A DNA stretch of 64,000 bases, from NCBI RefSeq assembly GCF_003289955.1, contig NZ_QLZR01000005.1, positions 62,001 to 126,000 of the forward strand, written 5' to 3'. A model generated the notes under the pieces. It made no database searches. It had not been told where the DNA came from and worked only from the letters and a program-made list of their open reading frames with translations. Source of the DNA: Planococcus halotolerans (GTDB taxonomy: Bacteria > Bacillota > Bacilli > Bacillales_A > Planococcaceae). Both the position numbers and the translations under genes were made by a program. This document shows, one piece after another, positions 52,317 to 60,678 of this stretch (the stretch's first letter is position 1; each line of letters begins with the position of its first letter).

Positions 52317-52364
52317 TTGTGCCAATTAATCCTTACGAGTATAGTAATAAGGTGTAAAGACACC
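52317..52364 (+). promoter_or_regulatory. niaP promoter with an overlapping dyad operator
   Basis: TTGTGC (52317-52322) and TATAGT (52340-52345) are 17 bases apart. The expected start point is within a dyad GGTGTAAAGACACC (52351-52364), a placement that fits a repressor. NiaR, the nicotinate-sensing repressor, is the obvious candidate because the gene is niaP. Confidence 0.7.
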
Positions 52365-52395
52365 AAGTGGAATGCTTAGGACAAGGAGAATGCAG

Positions 52396-53625
52396 ATGTC
52401 TACAATTACTGATAATGAAAAAAATACTGCGCCGATTACACGTAATCGGCTGTTATGGGTCGCCGGTCTCGGCTGGCTGTTCGATGCGATGGATGTTGGG
52501 ATTTTATCCTTCATCATCGCAGCGCTTCAGCAGGATTGGAATCTGACGACAGATCAAATGGGTTGGATAGGAAGCATCAATTCCATCGGGATGGCTGTTG
52601 GCGCATTCGTATTCGGAATTTATGCGGACCGTGTGGGAAGAAAGAAAATATTCATCATTACGCTGCTGTTGTTTTCATTGGCGAGCGGTGTCTCTGCCTT
52701 TACCACAACACTGGCGGCGTTCATGATTTTGCGCTTTTTCGTCGGAATGGGGCTCGGTGGGGAATTGCCTGTGGCTTCGACACTTGTTTCGGAAAGTGTG
52801 CCAGCGAAAGAGCGCGGGCGCGTTGTTGTCTTACTTGAAAGTTTTTGGGCTGCCGGCTGGCTGCTCGCGGCAATCATCTCTTATTTTGTTATTCCCGCAT
52901 CAGAATACGGCTGGCGCATTGCCTTATTGATCACCGCATTGCCGGCTCTTTACGCACTTTATCTGCGGATCAATCTGCCGGATTCGCCGCAGTTTACAGC
53001 GAAGAAAAATGTTCTTCGTTCTGTATCAGTGAATATTAAAGATGTGTGGTCGAAAAAATATGCCAAAGCGACTTTAATGCTTTGGATCGTCTGGTTTATG
53101 GTCGTCTTTTCTTATTATGGAATGTTCCTGTGGCTGCCGAGTGTCATGGTGTTAAAAGGTTTTACGCTGATCAAGAGTTTCCAGTATGTGCTGATCATGA
53201 CATTGGCTCAGCTTCCGGGTTATTTCACAGCAGCCTGGCTCATTGAAAAGATTGGCCGCAAATTTGTGCTTGTTACTTATCTCTTCGGTACTGCAGCAAG
53301 TGCGCTCGCTTTCGGAAACGCGGAGTCGCTTGCGATGCTGATTACAGCAGGGGCGTTCCTGTCATTCTTCAATCTTGGAGCATGGGGAGCGCTGTATGCC
53401 TATTCACCTGAACAGTATCCTACTGTCATCAGAGGGACAGGTACAGGGATGGCCGCATCGTTCGGCCGCATCGGCGGTATTTTCGGACCGCTTCTCGTCG
53501 GCTTCATGCTGACGGCAGGCTTTGGTGTCAACGTGATTTTCGCTGTGTTCTGTGCAGCCATTATCATAGGTGCACTGTCTGTGGCTTTTCTCGGCACCGA
53601 AACAAAGCAGAAAGAATTGGAATAA
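52396..53625 (+). CDS. niaP: Niacin MFS transporter NiaP (YceI-like)
   Basis: The 409-residue protein has 12 membrane helices and the MFS motif ADRVGRKK between helices 2 and 3. Long stretches such as GWLFDAMDVGILSFIIAAL and GMGLGGELPVASTLVSE are nearly the same as in B. subtilis NiaP/YceI. It imports nicotinate or nicotinamide for NAD synthesis. AAGGAG at 52383-52388 favours ATG 52396; the ATG at 52390 is also in frame but too near. It is monocistronic. Confidence 0.87.
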   Translation: MSTITDNEKNTAPITRNRLLWVAGLGWLFDAMDVGILSFIIAALQQDWNLTTDQMGWIGSINSIGMAVGAFVFGIYADRVGRKKIFIITLLLFSLASGVSAFTTTLAAFMILRFFVGMGLGGELPVASTLVSESVPAKERGRVVVLLESFWAAGWLLAAIISYFVIPASEYGWRIALLITALPALYALYLRINLPDSPQFTAKKNVLRSVSVNIKDVWSKKYAKATLMLWIVWFMVVFSYYGMFLWLPSVMVLKGFTLIKSFQYVLIMTLAQLPGYFTAAWLIEKIGRKFVLVTYLFGTAASALAFGNAESLAMLITAGAFLSFFNLGAWGALYAYSPEQYPTVIRGTGTGMAASFGRIGGIFGPLLVGFMLTAGFGVNVIFAVFCAAIIIGALSVAFLGTETKQKELE

Positions 53626-53637
53626 AAAATCTCAAGT

Positions 53638-53674
53638 GCTGCCGGCAGTTTTCTAATTGCCGGCAGCTATTTTT
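53638..53674 (+). terminator. Terminator after niaP
   Basis: The 10-bp stem GCTGCCGGCA/TGCCGGCAGC is followed by TATTTTT. Confidence 0.85.
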
Positions 53675-53758
53675 AAATTTTTTATGGAAATAAGCAGGAA
53701 AAACAGAGGCAATAGCCAATAGTTAGTAGATGAATTCATTAGAAAAGAGAGTGGAATT

Positions 53759-54598
53759 ATGGAATGGAAAGTATATGAGGATCCCAATGCCTTTGGTGAC
53801 AGGATAGAGGCGCTGCTATATAAAAATGAAGACAGAAACAGTCTGTTTCTCGGAATACTCAACCAAATAAGAAATGGGCGCTATGAAGATTATTATTTGG
53901 CTTTGGCTGAAGAAGGCAGTGAAGTGCTGGCAGCGGCTTTGATGACGCCGCCCCATCCGCTGCAATTCATCATCTTCGAAGAAAAACAGGAATTGGCTGA
54001 GGGGCTTGCCGGGCATCTGAAAAAGAGTGGGTTGGAAATTTCAGGTATAATCGGTGACAAAGAGACGGCCCGCAAGTTTGCGGAGGTCTGGGCAGCGGAA
54101 ATGGGTAAGGAAATTGAGCTTCATATGGATGAAGGTCTTTACCGGATCGATGCTGTGACAAAAGGGCTCGAGAAAAGCCCTGGAACCTGGCGGGTCGCCA
54201 ACAAGCGGGATGCAGAGTTGTTGGAAGAATGGTATCTCCTGTTTGAAAAGGACACGGGGATTGGCGCATCCAGCCATAAGGAAGCTGTGGCGAAAATTGA
54301 GCAATTCCTGGACGATAAGGAAATTTACGTCTGGGAAGTACAAGGGGAAGTGGTTTCCTGCATGAAAAAATCCCGTCCTTCGAAACACGGAATTTCTGTA
54401 GGATTTGTGTTCACTCCTGAGAAACACAGGAAGAAAGGCTACGCGCGAACATTGGTGGCGGAAGTGACAGAAGAATTGCTGCTGGAATTCGACTTCGTCG
54501 TGCTGTATACCGATTTAAAAAATCCGACGTCCAATAAGATTTATATTGAAATCGGTTATGAACAAATAGCCAATCCAGTGTATCTTAAGTTTGTTTAG
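53759..54598 (+). CDS. GNAT acetyltransferase
   Basis: The 279-residue protein has a C-terminal GNAT domain (about 145-279) with the acetyl-CoA loop HRKKGYARTLVAEV near residue 220 and an N-terminal helper domain (1-140) of the kind seen in FR47-like two-domain acetyltransferases. The substrate is not known. GAGAGTGGAA precedes the ATG. The gene ends right at the promoter of the vmlR leader. Confidence 0.75.
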   Translation: MEWKVYEDPNAFGDRIEALLYKNEDRNSLFLGILNQIRNGRYEDYYLALAEEGSEVLAAALMTPPHPLQFIIFEEKQELAEGLAGHLKKSGLEISGIIGDKETARKFAEVWAAEMGKEIELHMDEGLYRIDAVTKGLEKSPGTWRVANKRDAELLEEWYLLFEKDTGIGASSHKEAVAKIEQFLDDKEIYVWEVQGEVVSCMKKSRPSKHGISVGFVFTPEKHRKKGYARTLVAEVTEELLLEFDFVVLYTDLKNPTSNKIYIEIGYEQIANPVYLKFV

Positions 54599-54600
54599 GA

Positions 54601-54629
54601 TTGGAAATTAATCTGAATAATGGTAAAAT
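54601..54629 (+). promoter_or_regulatory. Promoter of the vmlR leader
   Basis: TTGGAA (54601-54606) and TAAAAT (54624-54629) are 17 bases apart; transcription would start near 54636, giving a leader of about 200 bases. Confidence 0.7.
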
Positions 54630-54657
54630 ACACACATCAATGTAAACGAGGTGACGG

Positions 54658-54687
54658 GTGGACGATGAAATAAATTCCTTTTTCTGA
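54658..54687 (+). CDS. Possible leader peptide before vmlR
   Basis: GTG at 54658 opens a nine-codon frame, MDDEINSFF, after GAGGTG (54648-54653). An overlapping two-codon frame, ATG AAA TAA at 54665, is the alternative. Either could report ribosome stalling to the downstream attenuator. No translation evidence exists in the sequence beyond spacing. Confidence 0.4.
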   Translation: MDDEINSFF

Positions 54688-54719
54688 GCAACTGAAGTTT
54701 TTTCAGCTTGAAAGAAATA

Positions 54720-54812
54720 GGATTCGTCTGCCCAATTTTTAGTTAATCAGCTTTAATGCAGTTTATTTGGGTTGCCGAATTCTTCCGAAAATCAATCGGG
54801 GGAATTTTTTTT
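54720..54812 (+). promoter_or_regulatory. Transcription attenuator of vmlR
   Basis: Two exclusive structures are visible. The terminator is a 10-bp stem (54778-54787 with 54797-54806, two G-T pairs) followed by eight T. The antiterminator pairs GGATTCG (54720-54726) with CGAATTC (54776-54782) and CCCAA (54731-54735) with TTGGG (54767-54771), which sequesters the terminator's left arm. The terminator ends 27 bases before the vmlR start. Attenuation by antibiotic-stalled ribosomes is known for vmlR and related ABC-F genes. Confidence 0.78.
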
Positions 54813-54838
54813 ATTTCTCCGAAATGGGAGAGATTGAT

Positions 54839-56479
54839 ATGGCCATCATAGGAAAATTAAACAAAATGACAATAAGGGTTAAAGAGCGGGTTATTGTGGG
54901 AGAAGCAAAAGCGTCTATCCACGAACAAGCAAGAATCGCCGTGATTGGTGCAAACGGTTCAGGGAAAACCAGCCTCCTGGAGGCGATAGCACGGGGGGAT
55001 CAAGGAATTCATTGGATAGGCAATGCCCCTGAAATTATTTATATGGAACAGGAAGCCAGGAATCTTGATGCAACAAGTGCCGAGCGGGAAACAAGAATGC
55101 TGGAAAGGATGTGGCGTATTCCGGGAGACCGGATGAAATTGAGTGGCGGCGAAACGATGAAGCTGCGGCTCGCGCGGGTGCTGTCCCAGGTTGCCGATGT
55201 TTACCTGCTCGATGAACCGACCAACCATTTGGATGCGGAGAGTCTGGGATTATTGGCAGAAGAAATTGGGAGGATTGATGGAACAGTGATTTTTGTTTCG
55301 CACGACCGCCACTTCATAGACCAGGTGGCGACGCATGTGTGGGAAATTGAAGATGCTGTTTTGACCGAGTATGAAGGTGATTACTCTGTCTCCAGAACTG
55401 AAAAAGAGCATCAGCGGCATACGCAGAAACGCAAGTACGACAAGCAGCAGGCGAAAATTGCGCAAGTGGAAAACCAGATAGCCAAATTGCAGTCATGGTC
55501 TGACAAAGCTCATGCCGATTCTACAAAGAAAGATGGCGCAAAAGAGTATTTCCGCATGAAAGCGAAGAAAAAGGACGTTCAGATCCGCAGCAAAAGACAG
55601 CGTCTTCAAGCGGAACTGGATCAGGAGCGTGTAGCGGAGCCGAAAGAAGAACTGCAGATTTCATTCGATATCAACGATGCTGCAAAAAAAGGCCGCAGAG
55701 TCATTGGATTAAAAAATGTACGTAAAAGTTTTGGCGGCAGAGTGTTGTTCGAGGATGCAACTTTCACTATTCAGCACGGGGAACGGGTCGGCTTGCTCGG
55801 CGCTAATGGCAGCGGAAAATCGACGTTCTTAAAAATAGTGCTCGGCATGATGGAGTGCGAAGGCAACGTCTGGTTGAGCGGTGGCATGAAAATCGGCTAT
55901 TTAAGCCAGGAAGTCTTTGACTTGCCGGAAGAAAAAACCCCTTCTGAAATATTCTTGGCTGAAAGCTACGAAGAAACGGGGAAAATCCGTAATTTAATGG
56001 ATCATCTCGGTTTTGAAAAAATACACTGGGACCAGCAGATTTTGAATATGAGCATGGGGGAACGCGTCAAACTGAAGCTGATGGAATTTATGCTGTCAGA
56101 ATGTAATGTGCTGCTGCTTGATGAACCGACCAATCACTTGGATTTGCCGTCCAGGGAAGAGCTGGAGCGCACGCTGCAATTTTTTGATGGAACAATGCTG
56201 ATTGCGACACATGACCGTTACTTCATGGAAAAACTAAGCGGGAAATTACTTGTTTTTGAAGGAGGCAGCCTGACTAAATATGAAGGTGGCTATTCAGATT
56301 GGATGGAGCGCGATGCTGCGGCGGAGCGGCTCGATTTATTGCAGCTCGAGAGGGAAAGGCAGGAAGTGCTCGGGAAACTGAGCTTCCTGAAACCAATGGA
56401 CAAGGAGTATGGCTCATTAGACCAGCGATTTAAAGAATTGAGTGCTTCTATTAAAATGATAGAAACGGAAAAAATATAA
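54839..56479 (+). CDS. vmlR: ABC-F ribosome protection protein VmlR
   Basis: The 546-residue protein has two ABC domains without membrane segments: Walker A GANGSGKTS and GANGSGKST, signatures KLSGGE and MSMGERVK, and LLDEPTNHLD twice. The linker holds LQSWSDKAHADSTKKDG, the antibiotic-resistance domain seen in VmlR. The length and motifs match B. subtilis VmlR (547), which removes lincosamides, streptogramin A and pleuromutilins from ribosomes. GGGAGAG precedes ATG 54839. The longer frame upstream lies inside the attenuator and is not coding. Confidence 0.88.
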   Translation: MAIIGKLNKMTIRVKERVIVGEAKASIHEQARIAVIGANGSGKTSLLEAIARGDQGIHWIGNAPEIIYMEQEARNLDATSAERETRMLERMWRIPGDRMKLSGGETMKLRLARVLSQVADVYLLDEPTNHLDAESLGLLAEEIGRIDGTVIFVSHDRHFIDQVATHVWEIEDAVLTEYEGDYSVSRTEKEHQRHTQKRKYDKQQAKIAQVENQIAKLQSWSDKAHADSTKKDGAKEYFRMKAKKKDVQIRSKRQRLQAELDQERVAEPKEELQISFDINDAAKKGRRVIGLKNVRKSFGGRVLFEDATFTIQHGERVGLLGANGSGKSTFLKIVLGMMECEGNVWLSGGMKIGYLSQEVFDLPEEKTPSEIFLAESYEETGKIRNLMDHLGFEKIHWDQQILNMSMGERVKLKLMEFMLSECNVLLLDEPTNHLDLPSREELERTLQFFDGTMLIATHDRYFMEKLSGKLLVFEGGSLTKYEGGYSDWMERDAAAERLDLLQLERERQEVLGKLSFLKPMDKEYGSLDQRFKELSASIKMIETEKI

Positions 56480-56482
56480 TTT

Positions 56483-56514
56483 AAAAAGCGGCTGCAGCCA
56501 TGCAGCCGCTTTTT
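56483..56514 (+). terminator. Terminator after vmlR
   Basis: A 14-bp stem AAAAAGCGGCTGCA/TGCAGCCGCTTTTT with a four-base loop follows the stop. Confidence 0.92.
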
Positions 56515-56655
56515 GATTAACTAAATTTAATTGCGGAAAATTTTTGTGGAGAATAATGGTTAATAAGGACGTTTTTCAAAAACTCATGGCATACTGTGAA
56601 AACAAATAGGGTAATGGAAAAGGTAGTAGGAAAGATACAGGAAGGGGCGGATGCT

Positions 56656-57624
56656 ATGATCCGTTTTGAACAAGTGACAAAGCGATTTCAAGACGGGACA
56701 GAAGCTTTGAAAGATGTCTCGGTGGTTTTCCCGACCCATAAACTGACGGCCGTCATTGGTCCGAGTGGCTGCGGGAAAACGACATTGATGCGTATGGTCA
56801 ATAAACTGGAAACACCGACTGCAGGTGATATATTCATCGATGAAAAGTCGATAACCGGACTTGATGAAGTTCAGCTGCGCCGTTCAATTGGCTACGTCAT
56901 CCAGCGGATCGGCCTGTTCCCTCATATGACGATAGAAGATAATGTTTCACTTGTGCCGCGTTTACTGGAATGGCCCAAGGACCGCACGGCAAAAAGAGTG
57001 GAAGAATTATTGGAGCTTGTCGGGCTGGAACCGGAGATCTACAAAGAGCGCTACCCGCTGGAGTTGAGCGGCGGACAGCAGCAACGTGTAGGGGTTGTGC
57101 GGGCTTTGGCCGGAAATCCGAATATCATCCTTATGGATGAGCCCTTTTCTGCGCTGGATCCAATCAGCCGGGAGCAGTTGCAGGATGACCTGCGGAATCT
57201 GCAGCAGGAAATCCAAAAAACAATTGTATTTGTTACACATGATATGGATGAAGCGCTGAAAATAGCGGACAGGGTTGTCGTGATGCGCGATGGAAAAATC
57301 GAACAGGTCGGTTCGCCGCAGGAATTGATCAGTGAGCCGGCGAATGAGTTTGTACGCAGTTTTATCGGCCCCAGTCGCATCAACCGGCAACGCTCATTCG
57401 GAGAACGAAAACTGAAGGAATTCATTTCGATTTTCACCGGTGAACCGATGGGAGATGCGTTGCAGGTTTCCGGGGAAACGAAAATTGATGATGCTTTTTC
57501 TAAGTTGGAAACAAGCGGCCACTCCTATTTGCGAATAGTGGATGGCGACAGGATATTAGCTTATGCCAGTGATCGTGATCTGGTAAAAGCGGCTCTCCGG
57601 AAAGAGGAGGGTGAAAAAGTATGA
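56656..57624 (+). CDS. Osmoprotectant ABC transporter ATPase (OpuCA-like)
   Basis: The 322-residue ATPase has Walker A GPSGCGKTT, signature LSGGQQQR, Walker B IILMDEPFSALDP and a C-terminal extension with a single CBS-like segment (about 260-320), where B. subtilis OpuCA has two and is longer (about 380). It powers uptake of glycine betaine, carnitine or choline. ATG 56656 follows GAAGGGGCGG; the frame extends 20 codons upstream without homology. It overlaps the permease gene by four bases. Confidence 0.87.
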   Translation: MIRFEQVTKRFQDGTEALKDVSVVFPTHKLTAVIGPSGCGKTTLMRMVNKLETPTAGDIFIDEKSITGLDEVQLRRSIGYVIQRIGLFPHMTIEDNVSLVPRLLEWPKDRTAKRVEELLELVGLEPEIYKERYPLELSGGQQQRVGVVRALAGNPNIILMDEPFSALDPISREQLQDDLRNLQQEIQKTIVFVTHDMDEALKIADRVVVMRDGKIEQVGSPQELISEPANEFVRSFIGPSRINRQRSFGERKLKEFISIFTGEPMGDALQVSGETKIDDAFSKLETSGHSYLRIVDGDRILAYASDRDLVKAALRKEEGEKV

Positions 57625-58259
57625 GAAACTTTTTTGATACTTTGGTCAGCCGCCAGGACATGATTCAAGATGCTTTTTTGGAACATATCTACTTATCTTT
57701 TGTAGCTGTGGCAATCGGTATAGCTATTGCTTTGCCGACGGGCATTATCATAGCGCGCTACCGTCGTTACGCGGAACCGGTCATTGGCGTAACAGCCATA
57801 TTTCAAACTATACCTAGTCTCGCGTTATTCGGTTTTTTGGTGCCAATTCTCGGAATCGGTTCACCAACAGCTTTAATTGCACTTATCATATACGCTTTAT
57901 TGCCGATTCTTCGAAATACATACACCGGCATCACAGGTGTTGACGGCTCGACTATCGAAGCGGGACGCGGAATGGGAATGACGCGTACCCAAATACTGAG
58001 GCAAATCGAATTGCCGCTGGCGCTTCCTTTCATCATGGCAGGAATTCGGACGGCTACCGTTCTGACTGTCGGAATCGCAACGCTGGCCACGTTTGTAGGT
58101 GCTGGCGGACTGGGGGATATCATTTACCGCGGTCTCCAATCCTATAATAATGCATTGGTTCTTGCCGGTGCTTTGCCAGTGGCGCTACTCGCGATCGGCT
58201 TCGATTTGATCCTGAAATGGATTGAGAAAAGGGCGACGCCGAAAGGTTTGAAAAACTAA
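57621..58259 (+). CDS. Osmoprotectant ABC transporter permease (OpuCB-like)
   Basis: The 212-residue permease has five or six membrane helices and the EAA-type loop near residue 113-130 (EAGRGMGMTRTQILRQIELP). It is the only permease gene in the operon, whereas OpuB/OpuC systems of Bacillus have two (B and D), so it may form a homodimer. GAGGAGGGTG precedes the ATG. Confidence 0.86.
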   Translation: MRNFFDTLVSRQDMIQDAFLEHIYLSFVAVAIGIAIALPTGIIIARYRRYAEPVIGVTAIFQTIPSLALFGFLVPILGIGSPTALIALIIYALLPILRNTYTGITGVDGSTIEAGRGMGMTRTQILRQIELPLALPFIMAGIRTATVLTVGIATLATFVGAGGLGDIIYRGLQSYNNALVLAGALPVALLAIGFDLILKWIEKRATPKGLKN

Positions 58260-58274
58260 GAGGGGGAATGAAGG

Positions 58275-59180
58275 ATGAAAAAGAAAGCAATTGGTGTTTT
58301 AGCAACATCGGCCTTGATCTTGGCGGGCTGCGGCTCGACAGGCGGAGAAGAATCGGAACCGATCGTCATCGGCGGTAAGCCGTGGACGGAACAGTACATT
58401 CTTCCGCATATTTTGGGGCAATATATAGAAGCGAATTCCGATTACACTGTTGAATATGAAGATGGTCTTGGGGAAGTGTCCATCTTGACTCCTGCACTGG
58501 AGCAAGGGGATATTGACCTTTATGTCGAATATACCGGAACTGGCCTGAAAGATGTTTTGAAGCAGGAATCGGAGCCAGGCCAATCATCGGAAGAAGTCTT
58601 GCAGCGCGTACGTGAAGGTTATGAGGAAGAGTTAAATGCTACGTGGCTTGAACCCCTTGGTTTCGAAAACGGCTATACCCTGGCCTATTCGAAGGACAGC
58701 GGCTATGATGCCGAGACTTATTCTGATCTTGCAGAAATATCCCAAACGGAGGATATGAGTTTTGGTGCACCGCATCCATTCTATGAACGTCAAGGAGACG
58801 GCTACGATGATTTGATTGCTACTTATCCATTTGAATTTTCAGCAACTGACAGTTTTGATCCCGCAATCATGTACGAAGCTGTGAATAACGGCGAAGTGGA
58901 TGTCATCCCGGCATTTACAACAGACAGCCGAATCGGGTTGTTCGATCTGGAGACGACAGAAGACGACCTTTCATTCTTCCCGAAGTATGATGCTGCACCA
59001 GTAGTGCGCTTGGAGGCTTTGGAACAATATCCAGAGCTTGAAAGTTTGCTCAATGAACTTGCGGGGCAGATCAGTGAAGAAGAAATGCTTGCGATGAATG
59101 CGCGTGTCGATATAGACCAGGATCAGCCGCAGGATATAGCGAGAGACTTTCTGATTGAAAAAGGGTTGATAGAAGAATAA
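58275..59180 (+). CDS. Osmoprotectant-binding lipoprotein (OpuCC-like)
   Basis: The 301-residue binding protein has a signal peptide with lipobox LAGC and the OpuAC/ProX family 2 fold: GGKPWTEQYILPHILGQY near the N-terminus and GDIDLYVEYTGTGL, the betaine-binding aromatic segment. It captures betaine-type osmolytes outside the membrane. It is the last gene of the three-gene operon. The exact ligand cannot be told from sequence. Confidence 0.86.
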   Translation: MKKKAIGVLATSALILAGCGSTGGEESEPIVIGGKPWTEQYILPHILGQYIEANSDYTVEYEDGLGEVSILTPALEQGDIDLYVEYTGTGLKDVLKQESEPGQSSEEVLQRVREGYEEELNATWLEPLGFENGYTLAYSKDSGYDAETYSDLAEISQTEDMSFGAPHPFYERQGDGYDDLIATYPFEFSATDSFDPAIMYEAVNNGEVDVIPAFTTDSRIGLFDLETTEDDLSFFPKYDAAPVVRLEALEQYPELESLLNELAGQISEEEMLAMNARVDIDQDQPQDIARDFLIEKGLIEE

Positions 59181-59248
59181 AAACTAAGTATGCGATGAAT
59201 TAAAGATATAACATAGATAACGCTTTGGCGCTATGGACAAAGCTCCCA

Positions 59249-59332
59249 CAATAAGCCGAGAAGACTACTCGTCTTATTGCTCCGCTCAGCGCGAGCCCCT
59301 AGGCAAGCGCAGCTGTTTTGCGGAATATCAAC
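59249..59332. repeat. Hairpin and short dispersed repeat in a gene-free stretch
   Basis: The 330-base gap 59181-59510 holds an imperfect hairpin CAATAAG/CTTATTG with inner CGAG/CTCG (59249-59279), then GCAGCTGTTTTGCGGAATAT (59309-59328) which matches 23672-23695 at 22 of 24 positions. The rest is AT rich up to the terminator and the FadR site. Confidence 0.55.
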
Positions 59333-59377
59333 TACTATAGATTATTAATTCAACTTATATAGAAAAAAGATAAACAG

Positions 59378-59405
59378 ATCCCGCAAACTGCTTGCGGGAT
59401 TTTTA
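59378..59405 (+). terminator. Terminator in the gap before the beta-oxidation operon
   Basis: The 9-bp stem ATCCCGCAA/TTGCGGGAT with a five-base loop is followed by TTTT. It likely ends the OpuC-like operon transcript. Confidence 0.85.
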
Positions 59406-59437
59406 TATGGTCTCAAAGCAGGAATTCGAGTACAATT

Positions 59438-59463
59438 AAATTGAATGAATAGTCATTCAATTT
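59438..59463 (+). promoter_or_regulatory. FadR operator of the beta-oxidation operon
   Basis: TGAATGAATAGTCATTCA (59442-59459) is a perfect match to the B. subtilis FadR site TGAATGANTANTCATTCA, within a dyad with 11-bp arms. TACAAT at 59431-59436 could be the -10 box. FadR releases the site when long-chain acyl-CoA is present. Confidence 0.9.
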
Positions 59464-59510
59464 AGAGTGATTAAAATAGTCGACGATAAATAATGATGGG
59501 GTGGATAGAT

Positions 59511-60659
59511 ATGCGGGAAGTGGTAATTGTTGAAGGGGTACGAACGGCAGTGGGACGAAGAAAAGGGTCTTTTTCAGAAACGCGTCCGGATGAACTGGCA
59601 GCTTTGGTTCTGGATGAGCTGGTGGAGCGGGCAGGCGTCGGAAAAGGTGATGTGGAAGACGTCATCCTGGGCTGTGTCTCTCAATCAGGTGAACAGGGTG
59701 GGAATATCGCCCGGACAGCTGCGTTGATTGCCGGTTTTCCGGATTATGTACCAGGCGTAACCATTGACCGCCAATGCGGATCGAGCCAGCAGGCAATTCA
59801 TTTCGGAGCGCAGGCAATTCTTGCGGGAGACATGGATATTGTTATCGCGGGCGGTGTCGAAAGTATGACGCGGGTGCCTATGTTTTCGAATATGCAGGGC
59901 GCTAAGCCAAGTCCCAAGCTGACTGAGCAATACGAAATCATCAACCAGGGGCTGTCGGCGGAACGCATCGCTGAAAAATGGGGATTCAACCGTCAGCAAT
60001 TGGATGAATTCGCGCTACAGAGCCATATACGGGCAATTGATGCCATCAGTTCCGGCCGATATGACAAGGAAATTGTCGGTGTCGAAGTGAAAGATGAAAA
60101 CGGCGAAAAACGCTTGGTTGATAAAGATGAAGGGCCACGGCCAGAAACATCCATGGAAGTTCTTGGCGGCCTGAAAACAGTGTTTGATGAAAATGGCGTC
60201 ATAACAGCAGGAAACGCCAGCCAGATGAGTGACGGGGCATCAGCTGTCTTATTGATGTCGCGTGAAAAAGCGGATGAACTGGGGCTGAAGCCGAAAGCGC
60301 GCATTATTGCCCGCGCAGTTGTCGGCTCAGATCCGACCTTGATGCTCACTGGCCCGATAGCCGCTACCAAAAAAGTGCTGGCGAAAGCGGGTCTTGCGAT
60401 TGAGGACATGAACCGCTATGAAGTAAATGAAGCATTTGCGCCTGTTCCGCTGGCATGGCTCCAGGATATCGGAGCAGACCCTGAAAAATTGAATGTCAAC
60501 GGCGGGGCGATTGCGCTTGGGCATCCGCTTGGTGCTACCGGCACGAAATTGATGGTTTCTTTATTGCATGAATTGGAGCGCAGCGGCGGACGCTTCGGAC
60601 TGCTCGCAATCTGTGAAGGAATGGGTATGGCAAACGCGACAATCATTGAACGACTATAA
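59511..60659 (+). CDS. Acetyl-CoA C-acyltransferase (thiolase)
   Basis: The 382-residue thiolase cleaves 3-ketoacyl-CoA in beta-oxidation. It shows the active cysteine in RQCGSSQQAIH (near residue 88), NGGAIALGHPLGATG with the catalytic histidine (near 338), and the final CEGMGMA cysteine motif. GGGGTGG favours ATG 59511; the ATG at 59493 precedes that site. It is first in a three-gene operon behind a FadR operator. Confidence 0.92.
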   Translation: MREVVIVEGVRTAVGRRKGSFSETRPDELAALVLDELVERAGVGKGDVEDVILGCVSQSGEQGGNIARTAALIAGFPDYVPGVTIDRQCGSSQQAIHFGAQAILAGDMDIVIAGGVESMTRVPMFSNMQGAKPSPKLTEQYEIINQGLSAERIAEKWGFNRQQLDEFALQSHIRAIDAISSGRYDKEIVGVEVKDENGEKRLVDKDEGPRPETSMEVLGGLKTVFDENGVITAGNASQMSDGASAVLLMSREKADELGLKPKARIIARAVVGSDPTLMLTGPIAATKKVLAKAGLAIEDMNRYEVNEAFAPVPLAWLQDIGADPEKLNVNGGAIALGHPLGATGTKLMVSLLHELERSGGRFGLLAICEGMGMANATIIERL

Positions 60660-60678
60660 AAAGTTCGGGGGCAAAGAG

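Noticed and set aside
54767-54838. Longer vmlR start (24 extra codons)
   Set aside because: The extension lies in the attenuator helices and lacks a ribosome site, whereas GGGAGAG precedes the ATG at 54839.
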